The notes beneath the pieces are model-generated. The model did no database searches and was not told the origin of the DNA. It saw nothing but the letters and a program-made list of their open reading frames with translations. From positions 620,001 to 684,000 of the forward strand of contig CBDICY010000013.1 of NCBI GenBank assembly GCA_965277445.1: a DNA stretch of 64,000 nucleotides. Reading direction: 5' to 3'. The DNA is from JAFMDF01 sp965277445. GTDB taxonomy: Bacteria; Bacteroidota; Bacteroidia; Chitinophagales; Saprospiraceae. The translations under genes and the position numbers were made by a program. Below are positions 24,629-33,993 of this stretch, piece by piece. The stretch's first letter is position 1, and each line of letters opens with the position of its first letter.

Positions 24629-27238
24629 ATGAAAAAAATATTCCTCTTTTTCCTTTTAACTTATTGCTTTAGCAATAATCTATTCGCACAACGCACCTTC
24701 ATCGTCAATTCCGTAGCCGATGCCAGTGACGCCAATTTTATTTCTAATACCTCGATTCCAAGAGGTAATTTTGATGGTATCTGCGATGATGGTAGCGGTA
24801 ATTGCACCCTCCGAGCAGCTCTACAAGAAGCCAATGGTGCTAGTTCCCTAGATACAATCCTCTTTGACCTCAGCGCTATCGGAACGGACACGATTAAAAT
24901 AGATAGCATGCTCCCTGTATTGGATTCCAACATGATTATTCAAGGCCCTGGACAAAACGCATTAGCGCTTAGTGGACAAAATCTACACCGCCTCTTTTTT
25001 GTCAAAAATGGCACAATTACCATTAGTGACCTTAGTTTAGTGCATGGACGTGCCAAAGGAGGCAATGGCGGTGGTGGTGCGGGTGGTGGCATGGGTGCGG
25101 GTGGTGCGATGCTTCTGCATGAAGGTCAAACAGGGACCATTGTCCTTACTATCAATAATGTGACCTTTGATGGTAATGAGGCTATAGGTGGGGATGGTAA
25201 CGGCGGTAGTGGCGGTGGCGGCGGGGGGCTAGGCGGTAACGGGGGTAATGGAGGAGGTGGCTTTATGGGCAATGGTAGCGGAAGTGGCGGTGGCTTCTTT
25301 AATGATGGAAAGAATACAGGTACAAGCCTAGGAGGGGCGTCTAGTTTTACGGGAGAAAGCGGCGGCGGTGACGGTACCGGCAATACCCAGAACGATGGTG
25401 GCGATGGCGGCGGCGCTGGCGGAAGTGGTACTGGCGGCAGCGGCGGCGCGGGCAATGGCGGCTTCGGCGGCGGCGGTGGAGGAAACCAAACTGGCCTTAG
25501 CGGCAACGGCGGCTTCGGAGGTGGTGGTGGTTACGGCATCCGAACCATCAGTGGTAATGGTGGCAATGGCGGCTTCGGCGGCGGCGGTGGTACTGGTCGC
25601 TTCAGCGGCGGCGGCCGTGGTGGCTTCGGCGGCGGCGGCGGCGTCGGTTTCGATGGCGTCGCTGGCGCTAACAGGGGTGGTTTCGGCGGCGGCCGCGGCC
25701 GCGGTAGTGGTAACAGCAGCACCAGCGGCGGTGGTGGTGGCTTAGCTGCAGGAGGCGCTATTTTTGTGGTCACAGGAAACTTAACCATAGCTAATACTAC
25801 TTTTCAAAATAATAGTGCTGTCGGAGGAATAGGGGGTAATGAAGGCGGAAATGGAGAAGGCAAAGGCGGTGCTATTTTTGTCTATCATGAAACAGGTATA
25901 GTGGACGGTAAAAATAATGCAGACATCTCTATTATGATTGGTTGTGAGTTGGTATTTGATAATAATATGGCAACAAATGCAGGTATAAATACCCCAGGTG
26001 GCATAACCGACAATCCAGATATTTTTATAGAAAACTGTAAAGCTATACCTACTTGTCTAACAGAGCCAAAGATTACAGGGAGAGATACGGTTATCTGCGC
26101 AGGACAAAGAATAGATTTAAGCTCCCTGCTTACTGTTGAAACATTTTTCTCTATTTCCTACGGTACTTCTTTCGGGAATTATACTTTTACAGACTCGATT
26201 GTCATGCCAATGACCACCACCACTTTTTTTGTACAAGATACGAATGTGATTACTTGTACGATGGATACAGCTATGATTAACACCATAGTCAATCCACGAC
26301 CGTTGATAACAGGTAGAGATACGAGCATCTGTGCAGGACAATCCATTGATTTAAATACATTAATAACGGGTACACCTTTATACACATTGGAGTACGGCAT
26401 CGCTTTTGGTAACTATGATGGTAGTAATTTACATACTTTAACGGCAAATACTACTTACTTTGTTCGGGATTCTAATACGACTATTTTATGTGTCGATACA
26501 GCGATGATTTCTATTATTGTCGAAAATCAACCCTTCATAACAGCCAGAGATACCTCAATCATGCTCGGTGAATCCGTCGATTTAAGTATCTTGCTCAATC
26601 AACCAGTCACAGGCAGCCTAGATTTTGGAAACACCTTTGATAGTTATGGTATTCCAAGTCTTGTAATACCTAACACCACTACGTCTTTTTTTATTCGTGA
26701 TTCCGTACAAAATTCGGTAGGCTGTCTAGATACTACTCAAGTTCTAATCACCGTCCCAATGGCTAGTATCAGCCTAGTGGATAAAGACGGTGATGGCAAC
26801 CCAGACATTGCTGACCCTTGTAGTTGCTTTGATCCCCAAAATGTGGCTGGTTCAGCCAACGGTAGCATCACCCTTTTCCATGATATTATCACCCTCACCA
26901 ATGGTGGTATTGGTCAAACTTGGGTTTTAAATACCGTCAATTCAGGCGGCTTTTTAATGCAAGATGGTACACCTTTTCCTCTTAATACGCCCTTAACTGA
27001 CCTCGGCGGCGGGGTCTATCAACTTGATTTTTGGCATCAGCCAGATATTGGTTTCAATGCCACTTTTAGACGGGCAAGTGATAATGATTTGCAGGCGATC
27101 GGCAGTAGTTGTGATGGACAGATGTGTTTGATTATACCGACGATGAGTCAATGGGGCTTGTTGATTTTTGGCTTGCTGGTCCTGAATTTGGGGCTTGTTT
27201 TTATTTATCGAAAAACGAATGATTTAAAAACGGAATAA
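24629..27238 (+). CDS. Glycine-rich exported protein with CSLREA-like and IPTL-CTERM-like signals
   Basis: 869 residues. Signal peptide 1-20 (NNLFAQ). Residues about 22-75 resemble the CSLREA domain (FIVNSVADASDANF, then CTLRAALQEANG). About 140-390 is a Gly/Asn/Ser-rich tract with runs of GG and periodic phenylalanines (GGFGGGGG), interrupted by parallel-beta-helix-like pieces (NLTIANTTFQNNSAVGG). About 482-735 carry three repeats starting TGRDTxICAGQxIDL. The end is IPTMSQWGLLIFGLLVLNLG plus a basic tail, a good match to the IPTL-CTERM sorting signal. A membrane- or surface-anchored beta-helix protein is likely; function unknown. Confidence 0.85.
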   Translation: MKKIFLFFLLTYCFSNNLFAQRTFIVNSVADASDANFISNTSIPRGNFDGICDDGSGNCTLRAALQEANGASSLDTILFDLSAIGTDTIKIDSMLPVLDSNMIIQGPGQNALALSGQNLHRLFFVKNGTITISDLSLVHGRAKGGNGGGGAGGGMGAGGAMLLHEGQTGTIVLTINNVTFDGNEAIGGDGNGGSGGGGGGLGGNGGNGGGGFMGNGSGSGGGFFNDGKNTGTSLGGASSFTGESGGGDGTGNTQNDGGDGGGAGGSGTGGSGGAGNGGFGGGGGGNQTGLSGNGGFGGGGGYGIRTISGNGGNGGFGGGGGTGRFSGGGRGGFGGGGGVGFDGVAGANRGGFGGGRGRGSGNSSTSGGGGGLAAGGAIFVVTGNLTIANTTFQNNSAVGGIGGNEGGNGEGKGGAIFVYHETGIVDGKNNADISIMIGCELVFDNNMATNAGINTPGGITDNPDIFIENCKAIPTCLTEPKITGRDTVICAGQRIDLSSLLTVETFFSISYGTSFGNYTFTDSIVMPMTTTTFFVQDTNVITCTMDTAMINTIVNPRPLITGRDTSICAGQSIDLNTLITGTPLYTLEYGIAFGNYDGSNLHTLTANTTYFVRDSNTTILCVDTAMISIIVENQPFITARDTSIMLGESVDLSILLNQPVTGSLDFGNTFDSYGIPSLVIPNTTTSFFIRDSVQNSVGCLDTTQVLITVPMASISLVDKDGDGNPDIADPCSCFDPQNVAGSANGSITLFHDIITLTNGGIGQTWVLNTVNSGGFLMQDGTPFPLNTPLTDLGGGVYQLDFWHQPDIGFNATFRRASDNDLQAIGSSCDGQMCLIIPTMSQWGLLIFGLLVLNLGLVFIYRKTNDLKTE
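25070..25750 (+). repeat. GC-rich glycine-codon tract
   Basis: Within the gene at 24629, long runs of GGC/GGT codons and AGC/AAC codons raise GC far above the neighbours and create long open frames on both strands by chance. It encodes the glycine-rich tract and should be prone to slippage. Confidence 0.8.
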
Positions 27239-27341
27239 GTGTTAGTGCGGTTTGTAGTGCAGGTTGACTCTGAATACTGAAAAATAGGGAAACATAATTG
27301 ATTGAAAAATAAGACTTTGTAAATTTTGAAAACTGCCCTTT

Positions 27342-27394
27342 AGCAGGAATTCGATGAGTCTATCTGCTTTACTGAGACTTAATGAATTCCTGTT
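27342..27394. terminator. Bidirectional hairpin between convergent genes
   Basis: AGCAGGAATTCGATGAGTCT at 27342 pairs imperfectly with GAGACTTAATGAATTCCTGT ending at 27392 (GGAATTC/GAATTCC exact). It lies between the ends of a plus-strand and a minus-strand gene, where a shared terminator is expected. Confidence 0.5.
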
Positions 27395-27453
27395 AGAGAG
27401 GCGTTTTCCACGCTCCTCCAACTTAAATGCTTGTATAACCTACCAAAGTAGCA

Positions 27454-28476
27454 CTAAATTACAGGAATCTTCGCCAAATACAAATCCCCTTTAACCCCAA
27501 AAGAAGGCATCAAATCAGATAATAGCTGATATCGATCCTGCAAATTTTTTAAACCAATGCCTGTAGAGGGGGCTTTTTCTTTTCTTGGTTGATAAGTGTT
27601 GGTCACTTCCAAATAATCGCCAACTGTTTTTAATTCAATGTGTAAAGGTTGTTTGGTCGATATGATATTATGTTTAATGGCATTTTCAAAAATGAGTTGT
27701 AAAGCTAAAGGAGGAATTGTTTTTTCCAATATATCAGGAGGCACTTTTAAGTCAATGGTTAGATTTTCTGAAAACCGAATTTGTTGTAAATACAACCAGG
27801 AATGCAGAAAATCCAGTTCTTTTTGAATGGGTACAACTGCTTCCTGGTTGAGTTCTAACACATAGCGATAACTATCCGAAAAAGCCTGAATAAAACTTTC
27901 GGCTTTGGCAGTATCGTAATATATTAAGGCCGATAACACACTCAGATTATTGTATAAAAAATGAGGGTTCACCTGATTTTTTAACGCATTATAAAAGGTA
28001 ATAATTTGCTCTTTTTCCAATTTTTCACTTAGCAATTTTAAGCGATCTCTATCCTCCGATATTTGCAAGACTTCAATAATGCCGAGAATCAAAGAAGTAA
28101 TGATGAACAGGAATAAAAAAGTTCGAGTCAATACGGATAAAGTCGATAATTCATGCTCTATAAAATGGTGAATAAAATTGCCAAAGATAAAGCCCAATAC
28201 GCCACATAAAAGTAGAACAATGCCTAGTTCGTAGCATAAACGTTTAAAAAAGAATTGCTCCCAAGGTAAAGTCTGATTAAATTTTTTCACCAGCCGAAAC
28301 ATGGGAGCAACGACGGTAAACACCAAAACAGATAATATGAGCAAATAAACGATGACCTCTTCTACCACGCCTTCTCCACTTAGTTCGCCTTCAAAAAATT
28401 CCTCTAAACCCATGAGGAAGGCAATCAAAAAGGTAATTAAGGTCAATAAGATTAATGTATTTTTTGTCAATTTCAT
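27454..28476 (-). CDS. LytS-type membrane sensor histidine kinase
   Basis: 340 residues. Four hydrophobic segments in residues 1-140, a short coiled linker, then the His_kinase (PF06580-type) motif NALKNQVNPHFLYNNLSVLS with His 172 as the probable phosphorylation site, and a reduced HATPase domain with PPLALQLIFENAIKHN and GIGLKNLQDRY. This class normally signals to a LytTR response regulator encoded next door; none is in the window. The next gene on the same strand, 263 bp upstream, encodes a PepSY-like lipoprotein. Confidence 0.9.
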   Translation of the reverse strand: MKLTKNTLILLTLITFLIAFLMGLEEFFEGELSGEGVVEEVIVYLLILSVLVFTVVAPMFRLVKKFNQTLPWEQFFFKRLCYELGIVLLLCGVLGFIFGNFIHHFIEHELSTLSVLTRTFLFLFIITSLILGIIEVLQISEDRDRLKLLSEKLEKEQIITFYNALKNQVNPHFLYNNLSVLSALIYYDTAKAESFIQAFSDSYRYVLELNQEAVVPIQKELDFLHSWLYLQQIRFSENLTIDLKVPPDILEKTIPPLALQLIFENAIKHNIISTKQPLHIELKTVGDYLEVTNTYQPRKEKAPSTGIGLKNLQDRYQLLSDLMPSFGVKGDLYLAKIPVI

Positions 28477-28739
28477 ATCATAAAAAGCCGCTAATTGTTA
28501 AATTGTTAAATTGTCTTATGTTTTTCAGGTAATACTTATTTTTGCTATTAGTAGGATTTCTATCTATTTTCTTAATTGCTAAACTAATTAAATTTTCTAG
28601 ATTAGAATAATTCTGCTACTACTCATAACCTCATAAACCTCATTTCCCTTCCACCGTTAAAAGAAATGTAGCTGAAATTTACGAACTCCAGCCACATCCC
28701 GATTTCTAATCTATCCAATTTGTTAAGACTCCTATTTTT

Positions 28740-29483
28740 TTAGCCGCCTGTAGTCCCTGTGGTATCTGCAGGTAGGCCTACTTCCTCCATTGCTTCTGCT
28801 AGAAAATTGCCATCCAGATCAAAAAGTAATTCAACCCCATTATCCAATTCCACTTCGTACTCCTTGTTGTTTAATTCAATTTCTTCTATTTGCGCATCAG
28901 GATAATTCGAGGCGATATATTCGTCAATAGCCGCAGGCCATTCGGTTAATTCCTCGTCATTGTCTAATTCCTCTGCTAAGAAATTGCCATCTAGGTCAAA
29001 AATAAGTTCGATACCGCTCAATAACTCAATTTCGTACTCCCCGTCTTCAAATTCGACTTCCCCAATCGTATCATTCGGATAATTTAAGGCAATATATTCA
29101 TCTATAGCCGCAGGCCATTCGGTAATAATAGAATCGGTATCTTCTGCTTCCAATTCAGGTAATTCTTCCATCAAGAAATTGCCATCGAGATTAAAAATTA
29201 AGGTAATCCCTCCTGCTAATTCTGCTTCGTATTCTTTTCCGTCGGTCGTTACGCCTAATAGTTCGGTATTGGGGTAATTCGCTGCTAAGTATTCGTCAAT
29301 CAAAAGGGGGTAATCGGTAACTAAAGTGTCGCTATTTCTAAATCCTAGTGCCACCGCCATCATCGTATCAGCGGCCATTACATCTTCATACTCATCTTCA
29401 TCCATCTCTTCTTTTTGGCAAGACGTAAATAAAAATAAGCTGGCAATCATCGTAAAAGACATCATTAACAAATACTTCTTCAT
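28740..29483 (-). CDS. Acidic lipoprotein with three PepSY-like repeats
   Basis: 247 residues. SPII signal with Cys 22 (FLFTSC). Three repeats of about 55-65 residues follow: EWPAAIDEYIALNYPNDTI, a charged hairpin EYEIELLSGIELIFDLDG, then NFLAEEL, the pattern of the Bacteroidota PepSY-like (PF11396-type) family. The protein is strongly acidic. Family members are periplasmic or surface proteins of unclear role; similarity to beta-lactamase-inhibitor folds has been noted. The repeat number of three suggests internal duplication. Confidence 0.85.
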   Translation of the reverse strand: MKKYLLMMSFTMIASLFLFTSCQKEEMDEDEYEDVMAADTMMAVALGFRNSDTLVTDYPLLIDEYLAANYPNTELLGVTTDGKEYEAELAGGITLIFNLDGNFLMEELPELEAEDTDSIITEWPAAIDEYIALNYPNDTIGEVEFEDGEYEIELLSGIELIFDLDGNFLAEELDNDEELTEWPAAIDEYIASNYPDAQIEEIELNNKEYEVELDNGVELLFDLDGNFLAEAMEEVGLPADTTGTTGG

Positions 29484-30138
29484 GTGTAAAACAAATTTTG
29501 AAAGGAATCACTCATCGCCTATTGTAGGGAGTGATAAGTGTTCTTGGTTAAGTAAATAAAAGGTAAATGTTTGCTAATACTATTGATTGTTTTGTTTAAT
29601 AATTGTGTTTGAAAATACACTAGAAAAACCGTTTTTATAGATGGATTATTCTAGGGAAATAGGGTAGGAGCGATGAATCGGGGAATATTGGAGATGAGGC
29701 ATCGAAAAGGGCGATGGAGGAAAATAATAGTACTTGGCTAAAGGTAGAAGGCAAAGGGCAAAAGGGGTATTCAGAACTTAGAAATGCATTCTACTACTAA
29801 AAAAGAGGCTGAAAGATATTTCTAGAAATTTTGTTTTGTTCCAGATATTTTGAAACGTCGATGACTTCAACCTTAAATTATCTCTTAAACAGATTGAAAA
29901 TTGAAAATTAGAAATAAGGCCTGTACAAAGTCTTAGATATGCATAATTTTTGACGCTGAGAGACGCTGACTTTTATGGCTTTTTTATGTTTACCTTTTGT
30001 TTATTTTTAAAAACATAATCTAAACATACCTTTTATTTTAATAAGAAAACATAACAAATCATAACTTCAAACAGCGCCCTTCAGCGTCAAAAGACAAAAA
30101 TCGTACAAGTTTTATTAGAAATTGAAAATTACATTTTA
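29484..30138. repeat. 655-bp gap with a large imperfect inverted repeat
   Basis: TTTTTGACGCTGAGAGACGCTG (split: TTTTTGACGCTGA at 29947, GACGCTG at 29962) faces CAGCGCCCTTCAGCGTCAAA at 30071-30090. Flanking ATTGAAAATTAGAAAT (29889) and TTAGAAATTGAAAAT (30115) are further partly symmetric. The element spans about 29885-30135. No gene is supported in the gap; 29740 has a GGCAAAGGGC motif like that at 18701. Confidence 0.55.
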
Positions 30139-32517
30139 TTAAGGTTTTTCCACAACCTTCTTTTGCATTAAATACTTCTCCAACCATTGATCTTGTTCCC
30201 ACAAAAGATGCAAAATAGATTCCTTTGCCGCATAGCTATGGCTTTCTTTGGGCAACATCACCAATCGAACAGTCGCACCTAAGCCTTTTAAGGCATTAAA
30301 ATAACGCTGACTCTGCATAGGATAAGTCCCTGAATTATTATCTGCTTCGCCATGAATCAGCAGCAAAGGTGTTTTCATTTTATCGGCATGCATAAAAGGA
30401 GACATTTTATAATACACTTCAGGCGCTTCCCAATAAGTCCGTTCTTCGGATTGGAAACCAAAAGGTGTAAGTGTTCGGTTATACGCCCCACTTCTGGCAA
30501 TGCCTACTGCAAATAGATTGGAATGCGTCAATAAATTAGCGGTCATAAAAGCGCCGTAAGAATGCCCACCGATACCTACTCTTTTACGGTCAATATAGCC
30601 CATCTCATCAACGGCATCAATGGCAGCTTTAGCATTGGCGACCAATTGTTTGATGAAATCATCATTCGGTTCATCTGCAGCTTCGCCAACAATTGGAAAA
30701 GCGACATCATCTAAAACGGCATAGCCTTTCATTACCCAATATAAGGCAGAGCCATAAAAAGGAAAGGTAAAATCATTTTTGGAAGAAGTCACTTGACTGG
30801 CACTCTTTTTATCTTTGTATTCTCTTGGATAAGCCCACATAATGAGGGGCAATTTCTTTTTCTTTTTGCGATTATAACCAACGGGTAAATACAATTCTGC
30901 TGATAGTGTAACGCCATCGGGTCGTTTATAATGAATCACTTCTTTATAAACCCCTTGCATAGCAGCAAATGGATTCTGGAAATCAGTAATTGCTGTTAAT
31001 GTACCCGTTAGTACATTTCTAAAATAATAATTGGGATACGTATTCTCAGATTCTAAGCGAGTTAGGTAAATGCCCTTTTTGACATCCATCGCCGCGATAA
31101 TTCTTTCTCGTTCAATTTTATCGGTTGCTTGATATAGCCTTTGAGTGGTTAAGGTCTTAAGGTTAAAACGATCAATAAAAGGGCAAATACCTTTTGGGGA
31201 ATACCCGTTACCAATGAGGTGTAAAAAATTACCTTTAATCGCTAAAGTATGCCGACCAAATTTATTTTCTTTTCTAACGAAACTGCCTGGATCGCTATAA
31301 ATATCTTGGTAATTCCGATCGTTTAATAAAATCGGTTGTTGTTTGGCATTGGATGGATTAAATAGATAGGTTTTACGATTCCGAGTATTCCACCAACGGT
31401 CATAAGCAATTGCTATATCGGCATTTCCCCAATCAATAAAACTAAATCGATTTTGAGTTTTTAATAACAATCGTTTTTTACCCCTAAAGGGTGCAGGTAA
31501 GGTGTAAACAGCATCTCGAAAAGGAACTTCTTCCGCAGGATCGCCATCATCCAAAGCTTCTGTCCAATAAAGACTAGCAGGCTGATCGGAGCGCCAAAAT
31601 ACATTCCGCATCCCTGTCCGTACTGCCATGAATCCTTTTGGTAAATCCTCAATTAAAGGGACGGATAATAATTTCTTGACCAATTTCCCTTTTCGATCAT
31701 ATATATTGGTTTTAAAAGGAAAACGATGGTAAGGGACTAAATAAGAATAAGGTTGTTCAATAGTACTAATCAAGTAATATTTGCCATCAGGAGAAGGAGA
31801 GATACTTTTGTAAATGGCTTTAGACTTCCATAATTTTTTAGTCCCTGATAACTTAACTATATATAGTTCTGAATGGGTGAGTTCCTCAAAATTAAATTCA
31901 TCTATTTTATTTTGGAGTAAATCTTGATAAGTTCGATTTTGTGCTTTTTGACCGTCATTAACCGAGACAATAGGACCACTAGGAACAGTAGATTCGGTAT
32001 CAATTAAACCCTTTTTGTCGGCGGGTAAAAAGCGAACTAATAAGGATTTGTCCTTTTTTCGCCACATATATGGAACGCCTAAATTGGCATTCAGTATTGC
32101 TTCAGTAAGTTTACTAGCCCTCCTTTTTTTAATATCTAACACCCATAATTCCACCCCTTTAGCAGTTGTGTTGGTAAATGCCATTAATTTTTCCTGATGC
32201 GACCAAGATAAATTGGTTATTTGAGCTTGAGCAGGTAACCCCTTAATCTCGTATTCCTTATTTTTTAGTATATCTTTGATCGTCAACTTAAAATAATACC
32301 GTTCTCTGCTGGAAATATTGGTGGTTGGATTAATCCGTAAGCCAGCCAAACGCATTTCTTTGGCAGATATTTCTGCAATAGATTTATAAATATCTCGATA
32401 GAGTAAAACAGCCATAGTTCCTTTAATATTCATCTTTACTAAAGGAGGTAAAGGTGCTTCTACTAAAGCCAGAATTTCATCAGATGGTTTTTGGTAACTT
32501 AAATCTATTTGGCTCAT
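30139..32517 (-). CDS. S9-family serine peptidase (prolyl-oligopeptidase-like)
   Basis: 792 residues. The N-terminal 500 residues form a propeller-like domain; the C-terminal alpha/beta-hydrolase has nucleophile Ser 653 in GIGGHSYGAFMTANLL, a downstream Asp in LLIHGEADNNSG and His in LPKESHSYAAKE, the order of the S9C/glutamyl-endopeptidase-like group. The family cleaves peptides, generally short ones. Most homologues of this length that I know have a signal peptide; here the first residues (MSQIDLSYQKPSDEILALVE) are polar, so it is either cytoplasmic or lacks its true N-terminus. No better start is visible in the 238 bp upstream. Confidence 0.92.
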   Translation of the reverse strand: MSQIDLSYQKPSDEILALVEAPLPPLVKMNIKGTMAVLLYRDIYKSIAEISAKEMRLAGLRINPTTNISSRERYYFKLTIKDILKNKEYEIKGLPAQAQITNLSWSHQEKLMAFTNTTAKGVELWVLDIKKRRASKLTEAILNANLGVPYMWRKKDKSLLVRFLPADKKGLIDTESTVPSGPIVSVNDGQKAQNRTYQDLLQNKIDEFNFEELTHSELYIVKLSGTKKLWKSKAIYKSISPSPDGKYYLISTIEQPYSYLVPYHRFPFKTNIYDRKGKLVKKLLSVPLIEDLPKGFMAVRTGMRNVFWRSDQPASLYWTEALDDGDPAEEVPFRDAVYTLPAPFRGKKRLLLKTQNRFSFIDWGNADIAIAYDRWWNTRNRKTYLFNPSNAKQQPILLNDRNYQDIYSDPGSFVRKENKFGRHTLAIKGNFLHLIGNGYSPKGICPFIDRFNLKTLTTQRLYQATDKIERERIIAAMDVKKGIYLTRLESENTYPNYYFRNVLTGTLTAITDFQNPFAAMQGVYKEVIHYKRPDGVTLSAELYLPVGYNRKKKKKLPLIMWAYPREYKDKKSASQVTSSKNDFTFPFYGSALYWVMKGYAVLDDVAFPIVGEAADEPNDDFIKQLVANAKAAIDAVDEMGYIDRKRVGIGGHSYGAFMTANLLTHSNLFAVGIARSGAYNRTLTPFGFQSEERTYWEAPEVYYKMSPFMHADKMKTPLLLIHGEADNNSGTYPMQSQRYFNALKGLGATVRLVMLPKESHSYAAKESILHLLWEQDQWLEKYLMQKKVVEKP

Positions 32518-32666
32518 AAAAGAAGACAGATTAGTTTTAGTTCTTGCTTAAAGTTAGTACCTTGACAAAGGCCACAATATAGTCTTTTTAACTAGAAAAT
32601 AAGTTAATAGTTTGATAATTAGTGTTTTATTTATATTTAAAAAAATGAAATGAATGATAGTTGTAA

Positions 32667-32739
32667 GCAGGCGGTTCTTTAATAGAACCGCCTGCTTTCG
32701 GCGACTCTAGAAAGGAAGAGGTTCTATTAAAGAACCGCC
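32667..32739. repeat. Multi-arm hairpin, 20-bp inverted repeat
   Basis: GGCGGTTCTTTAATAGAACC (32670-32689) is an exact reverse complement of 32720-32739. The left arm is itself a perfect hairpin (GCAGGCGGTTCT/AGAACCGCCTGC, 32667-32695), as is the right. Two mutually exclusive structures are therefore possible. It lies just after the stop of the minus-strand gene at 32756 and may terminate it. Confidence 0.7.
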
Positions 32740-32755
32740 TTCTTAAAAAATCGAT

Positions 32756-33802
32756 CTAATACTGCAAAGTCGCCTCCAGCATATAATGATCTGAAAATGC
32801 TTCGGTTAAAATCTGATGTTGTCGAACCTTAAACGATTGATCTACTAAAATATAATCTATTCGCAAACTGGGTATGGGACCTCCATGTGTTCCACCAAAT
32901 CCTTTTCCTGCTTCTAAAAAGGTATCTTTTAAATCTGCGGTTATGGTCGCATACATAAAGGTTTGTGGCACATCATTCAAATCGCCTGAAATAATAGAAG
33001 GGTAGGGGCTGGTTTGTTGATGTGCTCGAATTAGTGCAGCTTCTTTGACCCGTTCGAGCGTAAAAGGCTGGTAATGAAGAAAAATGCCGACCATTTTTTT
33101 GAAGCCAATATTTTCGTGGGCTTCTTGATCTAAGGTAAGCGGTATCTTTCCATCAAACCGATTTGGTGCTAAGCGAGTGGTATAAAACCGAATCGTATCT
33201 TTTTGGATAACGATATCTGCCCAGAGGCACTTTTGAAAAGGTTGGGAAAAATTAATCACCCCTTTATTGACAATCGGATGTTTAGAATAAATGCCCGCAT
33301 AAGTATTAGGTATAAAATGCTGATAGGGAAAATCCATCGTTGCTTCAATCCGTTCTTTCGTCCGCCAACCACATTCCTGTACTCCTAAAATATCTAAGTG
33401 GTTTCGTTCTTCTAAAAAGGCATTAAATTGAGCGATTTTTTTCTGCTGGGCTGCTCCACGTAGAAAAGCAATCGGTTTAGAAAACTGCATGTTATAAGTT
33501 CCGACTTGAATGGTTTGCAGCGAAGGATTATTAGGCGTAGCTTTTGCAAAAGCAATCGTGTTTTTGATGTAAGGAAAGCCTAAGAATAAGGTCAACAAAG
33601 AAGCCATCGCCCATTTAGGTTGCCAGCAGACCGCTATTAAAAAAGCAATGACGTTTCCAAGAATTAAGGCGGCAAAAATCAGCCCCAAAGAAGGAATAAT
33701 GCCAACTAGAGCTGGTGATAAAGAGGCCGCTAGATAAGCCCCCAAAGTAGCGATGATTAAGAATAGATTGGTAATGGCAAAAATACCCTTGGCTATTTTC
33801 AT
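32756..33802 (-). CDS. Membrane-anchored endonuclease/exonuclease/phosphatase-family protein
   Basis: 348 residues. Three hydrophobic segments lie in the first 90 residues. From about 97 on is the EEP fold: VGTYNMQF, LDILGVQECGWRT (metal-binding Glu), IYSKHPI, ISGDLNDVPQTFMY (Asp/Asn pair), SLRIDYILVD and SDHYMLEATL (catalytic His). The active-site set is complete. The domain probably faces the periplasm; the substrate (nucleic acid, phospholipid or sugar phosphate) cannot be told from sequence. Confidence 0.9.
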   Translation of the reverse strand: MKIAKGIFAITNLFLIIATLGAYLAASLSPALVGIIPSLGLIFAALILGNVIAFLIAVCWQPKWAMASLLTLFLGFPYIKNTIAFAKATPNNPSLQTIQVGTYNMQFSKPIAFLRGAAQQKKIAQFNAFLEERNHLDILGVQECGWRTKERIEATMDFPYQHFIPNTYAGIYSKHPIVNKGVINFSQPFQKCLWADIVIQKDTIRFYTTRLAPNRFDGKIPLTLDQEAHENIGFKKMVGIFLHYQPFTLERVKEAALIRAHQQTSPYPSIISGDLNDVPQTFMYATITADLKDTFLEAGKGFGGTHGGPIPSLRIDYILVDQSFKVRQHQILTEAFSDHYMLEATLQY

Positions 33803-33880
33803 GCTGCTAAATAAAACTATTTTTGGAGAAATTAACAGCTTGTCAAAAATAAGATCTGTTGTTTGTTTAATTCAATGTGT

Positions 33881-33993
33881 AACTGGTAGTAAAGCCTTTA
33901 GGTTTTCCCGTCACCGACCTTTAGGTCGGATTCATCTAACAGAACAGAACTAAAGGTCTTGGACAGGAAAGTCTAAAGGCTTTACTACCAGTT
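33881..33993. repeat. 113-bp element with perfect 20-bp terminal inverted repeats
   Basis: AACTGGTAGTAAAGCCTTTA (33881-33900) is an exact reverse complement of 33974-33993. A CCGACCTTTAGGTCGG palindrome sits inside (33916-33931). Size, perfect ends and lack of coding capacity fit a MITE-like or REP-like element. Confidence 0.7.

Noticed and set aside
25126..25788. Long open frames on both strands in the glycine-rich gene, giving Pro-rich and Ala-rich translations
   Set aside because: They are by-products of the GGC/GGT codon run; the translations are low-complexity and have no start context.
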